IMG/VR virus record: IMGVR_UViG_3300042516_003850
Location: 1 to 26,554 of that record
Source of the DNA: a virus
DNA length: 26,554 nucleotides
Direction: 5' to 3' (one strand)
Part shown: positions 23,753 to 26,554 of the stretch, piece by piece
Layout of the letters: the number at the start of each line of letters is the position of its first letter
Numbering within the stretch: position 1 is the first letter of the stretch
Program-made: the position numbers and the translations under genes
The notes under the pieces: generated by a model
Database searches by the model: none
Told to the model about the DNA's origin: nothing
The model's input: the letters and a program-made list of their open reading frames with translations, nothing else

Positions 23753-24107
23753 GCAGATAAGGGTTAAACTTTTGTACGAAAGATAAAAAATATGAACCTT
23801 TCCATTTTTTGCTTTTGGCCTGTGAGAAGGAAGCGGTTTATTTTTCAGCTTTTCTAAAATCGTTTCCTAATTTTTCGGCAAATCCGTACCTAGCAGCAAG
23901 TTTTTTATAGAGCTGGCTTAAATATTATTTTTAATTTATTTTATTTTTTATCTACTCTGCCTCTACTCTCTGACTTAGAAATAATTCTTAGTTTGCTTGT
24001 GCAACTCTTATAAATGCTTACTAGGTGTTTTATAGGCTTTTGAGAGTTTTGGGCGTTTTTAGGTGTTTTACTAGGAAAACACTTAGACACACTTGAAACT
24101 TAAATAC
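23753..24107. other. AT-rich intergenic region without a convincing gene
   Basis: About 355 bp of strongly AT-biased DNA between the divergently oriented glycosyltransferase and the plus-strand genes. It contains a direct repeat of TAGGTGTTTTA (about 24023 and 24060) and an inverted repeat GTGTTTT/AAAACAC. On the minus strand, 23921-23838 holds a short open frame reading LSQLYKKLAARYGFAEKLGN before a stop. It has no usable start codon, so it is not called as a gene. Confidence 0.5.
24060..24084. repeat. Inverted repeat GTGTTTT..AAAACAC
   Basis: Arms AGGTGTTTT and AAAACACTT (one wobble) around ACTAGG. It lies about 25 bp upstream of the -35 of the first plus-strand promoter. Operator or protein-binding site is a guess. 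The core TTTTACTA also occurs in the 24990-25008 palindrome. Confidence 0.45.
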
Positions 24108-24136
24108 TTGACTAGTTAGTCATAGTTAGTTATATT
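24108..24136 (+). promoter_or_regulatory. Promoter of the first plus-strand gene, with palindromic operator
   Basis: TTGACT (24108-24113), 17-nt spacer, TATATT (24131-24136). A perfect inverted repeat TGACTA-GT-TAGTCA (24109-24122) overlaps the -35, well placed for a repressor. Confidence 0.7.
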
Positions 24137-24180
24137 TGTAATAGAGGCTGTTAGGGTCTTTAGAAAAGGTAGGTAGGTAG

Positions 24181-24375
24181 ATGTTTGGAGTTTCAATCAC
24201 TGCTGGAGGAGTTACATACAACTTTGCTTTAGATAGTGAAAAAGATGTACGTAATCTTGTACAAAATAGTCATAGGGTTACTAATGTTGAAATCTGGTCT
24301 GGGAAAGAAAAACTTTCAGATTCTCAGGTTATTGACATGATTAACCAAGAAGAACCAGAACTTATTAACTCTTAG
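24181..24375 (+). CDS. Small protein of unknown function (moron-like)
   Basis: 64 aa beginning MFGVSITAGGVTYNFALDSE, with GGTAGGTAGGTAG immediately upstream. Predicted N-terminal beta hairpin, then charged helices ('KDVRNLVQN', 'LSDSQVIDMINQEEPE'). No membrane segment, no recognised family. It is one of only two genes on the plus strand and has its own promoter. Such isolated, opposite-strand genes in phages often act on the host (exclusion, host takeover) and are expressed independently of the late genes. That role is inference. Confidence 0.7.
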   Translation: MFGVSITAGGVTYNFALDSEKDVRNLVQNSHRVTNVEIWSGKEKLSDSQVIDMINQEEPELINS

Positions 24376-24390
24376 TATCCGTAAGCCTAG

Positions 24391-24411
24391 CCCCTAGCGA
24401 CACGCTGGGGG
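24391..24411 (+). terminator. GC-rich stem-loop after the first plus-strand gene
   Basis: CCCCTAGCG, loop ACA, CGCTGGGGG: nine pairs including one wobble. No T-tract follows, so it may be a weak terminator or an RNA-stabilising hairpin. The next promoter starts 10 bp downstream. Confidence 0.5.
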
Positions 24412-24420
24412 ATTAGTTAC

Positions 24421-24448
24421 TTGACTATACCCGTATATGTTCTATAAT
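24421..24448 (+). promoter_or_regulatory. Near-consensus promoter of the second plus-strand gene
   Basis: TTGACT (24421-24426), 16-nt spacer, TATAAT (24443-24448). The palindrome TATAC-CC-GTATA (24426-24437) occupies the spacer, a plausible operator. Confidence 0.75.
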
Positions 24449-24476
24449 AGTATTACAAGATAGAGAGAGGGACACA

Positions 24477-24626
24477 ATGAAGCAAAAGACATACGCACTC
24501 ACCAAAAGAGGAGAGTCGGCAGTTATGTTTGCTCAGGCATTACTACTGGTCGGTATTGGGTTTGCCGTATTAAACATATTCGCTAGAGTTGTTGTTTGGT
24601 TAGGCGATTTCCTAAACATCATATAA
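24477..24626 (+). CDS. 49-aa single-span membrane protein (moron-like)
   Basis: ATG 24477 preceded by GAGAGAGGG at good distance. Starts MKQKTYALTKRGESAVMFAQ, a basic N-terminus, followed by one hydrophobic helix (ALLLVGIGFAVLNIFA) and an amphipathic tail (RVVVWLGDFLNII). Its strong promoter and terminator show that this short frame is a real transcription unit. Small phage membrane proteins of this sort may block superinfection or assist lysis; nothing here decides which. No homologue recognised. Confidence 0.7.
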   Translation: MKQKTYALTKRGESAVMFAQALLLVGIGFAVLNIFARVVVWLGDFLNII

Positions 24627-24639
24627 CCTAGAAAAACAG

Positions 24640-24676
24640 AAGCCCCCTAATTCTTGGCTAGGGGGCTTTTGCTTTT
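24640..24676 (+). terminator. Bidirectional intrinsic terminator
   Basis: Perfect 10-bp stem AAGCCCCCTA / TAGGGGGCTT with loop ATTCTTGGC (24650-24658), followed on the plus strand by TTGCTTTT. On the minus strand the hairpin is followed by CTGTTTTTC. It lies between convergent genes (plus gene ends 24626, minus gene ends 24688) and serves both. Confidence 0.9.
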
Positions 24677-24687
24677 GTGGGTATTAG

Positions 24688-24936
24688 TTAGGTTGTTGGG
24701 TCATTATTAACGGCAGAGAAAACGGCGTTCATCTCATCTTCTGATAAGTCACCATCTGCCAAATATGCACGAGATAGTTTTTCAACAACTACCGCAACAC
24801 CACTAATTCCAGCCATCATGACTGCTTTCCATAATTCAACTCCAGCAATCGTACCCGCACCAACAACGCCAAGAGCTGACGCTAGAAATGTTGCGAATAT
24901 TCTTCCTAGAATTTTTTTCATTTTTTTAACTGACAA
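24688..24936 (-). CDS. Holin-like membrane protein
   Basis: 82 aa from TTG 24936, preferred because AAGGA lies eight bases before it; ATG 24921 is the alternative, and an upstream TTG at 24966 has no ribosome site. After a basic start (MKKILGRIF) come two hydrophobic segments, 'ATFLASALGVVGAGTIAGV' and 'AVMMAGISGVAVVVEKL', then a charged tail 'ADGDLSEDEMNAVF'. Size, topology and the 'DG.LS..E' tail resemble r1t-like phage holins. It is encoded 157 nt after the lytic enzyme. Holins open the membrane so that the endolysin reaches the wall. Another small membrane role cannot be excluded. Confidence 0.6.
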   Translation of the reverse strand: MSVKKMKKILGRIFATFLASALGVVGAGTIAGVELWKAVMMAGISGVAVVVEKLSRAYLADGDLSEDEMNAVFSAVNNDPTT

Positions 24937-24989
24937 GAGGTCCGTCCTTCCAAGGGTATACCTCAAGTACTAACCAAATAGCACTTATG

Positions 24990-25008
24990 TAGTAAAACAA
25001 TTTTACTA
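24990..25008. promoter_or_regulatory. Perfect 8+8 palindrome upstream of the holin-like gene
   Basis: TAGTAAAA-CAA-TTTTACTA. Perfect arms and A/T content suggest a protein-binding operator rather than a terminator, as no T-tract follows on either strand. It lies about 54 bp upstream of the holin-like start. Confidence 0.5.
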
Positions 25009-25054
25009 AAGAAGCCGCAGTGTTAGTTTGCTGCTTGTATTTTTTAGGGGAGGT

Positions 25055-25080
25055 GAGCTGCTTGTTCTGTTAGGCAGCTC
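25055..25080. repeat. GAGCTGC/GCAGCTC hairpin downstream of the lytic enzyme gene
   Basis: Seven-bp perfect stem with a 12-nt loop, 13 bp beyond the stop at 25093. Without a T-tract in either direction it may be a weak terminator or an mRNA 3' stabiliser. Confidence 0.4.
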
Positions 25081-25092
25081 TACGGCAAGTTG

Positions 25093-25704
25093 TTAGTTTT
25101 GGTTAGGGAATTTGGCTGACCATTTATAGAAACTACTTCTGTCAGGCTTCCCACTTCTGTCATATGCATTAGGACCAATGTTCCAAGGTCCCCAATCCGT
25201 ACCACCTTTACTCATCTGAAAGGCAACGCGGGCATTTATTGTTGGGTCATATAAGTCTGAGTTTGACTTAAGTCCGTACTTCTCTAATCTGTAGGGACCT
25301 AAATCTCCAATCATGTTTATCTGAAATAAACCAAAAGATAGATCTCCAGACTTAGGATTGTTGTTTAGTGCGTTTGGATTACCAGTTGACTCTTTCATGA
25401 CAACAGCCCAAGCAGTCCGTAAACTTTCTCCCTTAAAACCAGCAGAGCGAAGAAGACTTATTAAATAATCATCTTCTATAAAGTGCTCTGGTTTCTTGGT
25501 CATGCCCGTATCAAGGGCTAGTTTTGCTCTTTCTTGTTCTACCTTAATTCTGAACGCTTCTTGAGCCATCCTGATAGATGTTTCGCGTTGTGTAGCGTAG
25601 GCACTTTCTATGTATGTCGTGTATGTCATTAAGAATATGGATGTAAACAGCACACTTATTGCTTGTTTTTGTTTTCGGGTAACACTATTCCTAGTTTTAT
25701 TCAA
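25093..25704 (-). CDS. Membrane-anchored SLT-type lytic transglycosylase/lysozyme
   Basis: 203 aa from TTG 25704, chosen because AAAGGA lies seven bases upstream and the start overlaps the previous stop. A longer ATG frame (25773) lacks a ribosome site and overlaps the upstream gene. Residues about 13-35 form a membrane segment or signal anchor (AISVLFTSIFLMTYTTYIE). A helical spacer follows, then the lysozyme-like domain from about residue 75: 'LLRSAGFKGESLRTAWAVVM', 'KESTGNP' with the catalytic Glu, 'LSFGLFQINMIGDLG', 'INARVAFQMSKGGTDWGPW' and a final 'YDRSG..DRSSFYKW'. These match soluble lytic transglycosylase (SLT) domains. It cleaves peptidoglycan, either as endolysin at lysis or as a virion entry enzyme. 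The adjacent holin-like gene favours lysis. Confidence 0.75.
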   Translation of the reverse strand: MNKTRNSVTRKQKQAISVLFTSIFLMTYTTYIESAYATQRETSIRMAQEAFRIKVEQERAKLALDTGMTKKPEHFIEDDYLISLLRSAGFKGESLRTAWAVVMKESTGNPNALNNNPKSGDLSFGLFQINMIGDLGPYRLEKYGLKSNSDLYDPTINARVAFQMSKGGTDWGPWNIGPNAYDRSGKPDRSSFYKWSAKFPNQN

Positions 25705-25852
25705 ACTTTTTTCCTTTGTTAGGGGATAGGGGATATAGCCAAATAACTCGGCTAAGTGTCTCTGTTTCTTCATATGTCGCTCTATCTAGTATACCAAGTA
25801 TATCAGTATCTACATATAAAAGTAAGTCTATGCGTGTCGCCAGAGCACACAT
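25697..25852 (-). CDS. 51-aa hypothetical protein
   Basis: Begins MCALATRIDLLLYVDTDILG and ends VIWLYPLSPNKGKKFE. ATG 25852 has only a weak TAGG upstream. Its stop TAA overlaps the TTG start of the lytic enzyme, a coupling that supports a real gene. Acidic, no membrane segment. A longer version from 25951 would run over the previous gene and begins with a Cys-rich, unlikely sequence. Not recognised. Confidence 0.45.
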   Translation of the reverse strand: MCALATRIDLLLYVDTDILGILDRATYEETETLSRVIWLYPLSPNKGKKFE

Positions 25853-25887
25853 AGACCTACCCGTATGCAGAGAGAGGTAGGAAAGGT

Positions 25888-26037
25888 CTATCTCTCTCTT
25901 ACAGACAAAGTTGCAGCAGTTAGCGAGGCAAAGCCAAACGCTACAACCCACTCAACTGAATTTTGATATGCAGAAATAAAACTTGCTACAGCAAACAATG
26001 TTGCAGCAACCGAACTCCAAATAATGTTACTTTTCAT
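25888..26037 (-). CDS. 49-aa membrane protein, possible second holin
   Basis: ATG 26037, four bases after the HTH gene stop, with AAAGGTAGG upstream. Sequence starts MKSNIIWSSVAATLFAVASF and ends in SVRER. Two hydrophobic helices (about residues 5-22 and 29-45) with a short polar turn (SAYQNSVEW) and a basic tail. This is the hairpin topology of class II holins or other small phage membrane proteins. It is encoded two genes before the lytic enzyme. Too short for standard gene cut-offs, but the spacing and composition support it. Confidence 0.65.
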   Translation of the reverse strand: MKSNIIWSSVAATLFAVASFISAYQNSVEWVVAFGFASLTAATLSVRER

Positions 26038-26041
26038 GAAC

Positions 26042-26269
26042 TTAGATATACCTACCTTTCTTATCTCTACTCATAGCCCCTGCTCTATCTGACCTACTAC
26101 TTGTTCTACCTAGGAGTCTTGTAGATGCATCTCTAAAAGTTACCCCAGACATTAGTATTGCTTTGCGAGCCGTGCGATATGCAACGCCTAACTCGCAAGC
26201 AACATCTTCTACAGATAGCCCAGATAAATACAGATCTGCTGCCTTCTGTGAAATTCTTTTGCTTTTCAA
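26042..26269 (-). CDS. Small HTH protein
   Basis: 75 aa from TTG 26269; AGGGGAAGC overlaps the stop of the deacetylase gene, so translation is probably coupled. 'AADLYLSGLSVEDVACELG' followed by 'VAYRTARKAILMSG' is a classical helix-turn-helix of the homeodomain-like or sigma-70 region 4 type, ending in a basic tail (RLLGRTSSRSDRAG). Likely binds DNA, either as regulator of the lysis block and plus-strand operators or as part of a small terminase. It resembles the C-terminal HTH of the 170-aa protein at 22529-23041. Confidence 0.65.
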   Translation of the reverse strand: MKSKRISQKAADLYLSGLSVEDVACELGVAYRTARKAILMSGVTFRDASTRLLGRTSSRSDRAGAMSRDKKGRYI

Positions 26270-26276
26270 GCTTCCC

Positions 26277-26554
26277 CTAAAAAATCTGAGCTGCTGTAAG
26301 CTGATCAGCTGGATCAGTTGTTTTTTCCGTAACTCCTGAGTAGACAGTCTTTACAACTTCAGCCCAAATTTTTGGTGTGTGCGTGTATGGCTGATAACCA
26401 CCAGCACCACCAATAAGAACTCTGCCATTTGAATACTTGTTTGCAATTTTTGCGATTTGTTTTGCCGCATATGCATAACCTGGGTAATCAAACTGCAAAC
26501 CACTTAGTGGGTCAGTTTTGTGTGCGTCTGCACCTGTTGCAAGTAGCACGACAT
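26277..26554 (-). CDS. AcuC/histone-deacetylase-like protein, 5' end cut by window
   Basis: About 92 C-terminal codons are present; the frame stays open to the window edge (GTC before the GTG at 26549), so the true start lies outside. 'VVLLATGADAHKTDPLSGLQ' carries the zinc-ligand Asp and the 'DAH..DPL' sequence of AcuC-type deacetylases. 'GRVLIGGAGGYQP' gives the conserved GG-x-GGY with the catalytic Tyr, and 'KIWAEVV' matches the family's C-terminal helix. Family members remove acetyl or acyl groups from lysines, polyamines or small molecules. The other zinc ligands (Asp and His) should lie upstream, outside the window. Placement in a phage gene cluster is unusual; the gene may be an auxiliary host-modifying enzyme. 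Confidence 0.7.
   Translation of the reverse strand, partial: VVLLATGADAHKTDPLSGLQFDYPGYAYAAKQIAKIANKYSNGRVLIGGAGGYQPYTHTPKIWAEVVKTVYSGVTEKTTDPADQLTAAQIF

Noticed and set aside
23838-23921. Short minus-strand frame reading LSQLYKKLAARYGFAEKLGN..
   Set aside because: Looks protein-like, but stops lie directly upstream and there is no start codon or ribosome site; may be a relic.
25705-25773. N-terminal extension of the lytic enzyme from ATG 25773
   Set aside because: No ribosome site, overlaps the 51-aa frame, and the TTG at 25704 has a well-placed AAAGGA.
25853-25951. N-terminal extension of the 51-aa frame from 25951
   Set aside because: Overlaps the 49-aa membrane protein gene and yields an unlikely Cys-rich sequence.

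Overview
The window is part of the genome of a tailed bacteriophage (or prophage), AT-rich and almost entirely read from the minus strand. Protein-level cues point to an actinobacterial host: a prohead-protease polyprotein, an 'RVTRLD' tail protein and an 'LWALSGRKF' connector of the actinophage type, plus frequent GTG and TTG starts. AT-rich freshwater Actinobacteria would fit, but this is inference. There is no rRNA, tRNA, CRISPR array or insertion sequence, and no terminase large subunit.

Layout in transcription order, from the right end leftwards. At the right edge is a truncated gene for an AcuC/histone-deacetylase-like protein (26554-26277). It is followed by a small HTH protein, a 49-aa membrane protein, a 51-aa orphan, an SLT-type lytic enzyme with an N-terminal membrane anchor, and a holin-like protein (to 24688): a probable lysis and accessory block. 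A pocket of two short plus-strand genes follows (24181-24626). Each has its own near-consensus promoter with a palindrome inside it, and the pocket ends in a strong bidirectional terminator facing the minus-strand genes. About 440 bp of AT-rich DNA without a convincing gene separates this pocket from the main left block.

The left block runs from 23740 to the left edge as a tightly packed late operon: glycosyltransferase, HTH protein, two unknowns, DUF1360-type membrane protein, portal, a Cys-cluster protein, a 2563-aa giant protein, two small unknowns, a 1599-aa polyprotein with a prohead protease, the major capsid protein with a long acidic N-terminal extension, a second virion protein, a tail protein, and a head-tail connector cut by the window edge. 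Many junctions are overlapping start/stop codons.

Portal, protease and capsid protein should build the procapsid. The giant proteins lie between portal and capsid, where virion-internal proteins are often encoded, so the GNAT-like and kinase-like domains in the 2563-aa protein could be packaged and injected. The most interesting signals are (i) that giant protein and the short sequence motifs it shares with its neighbours, (ii) a structured 5' leader before the capsid gene that can base-pair with the capsid Shine-Dalgarno sequence, (iii) the phage-borne deacetylase, and (iv) the moron-like plus-strand pocket.
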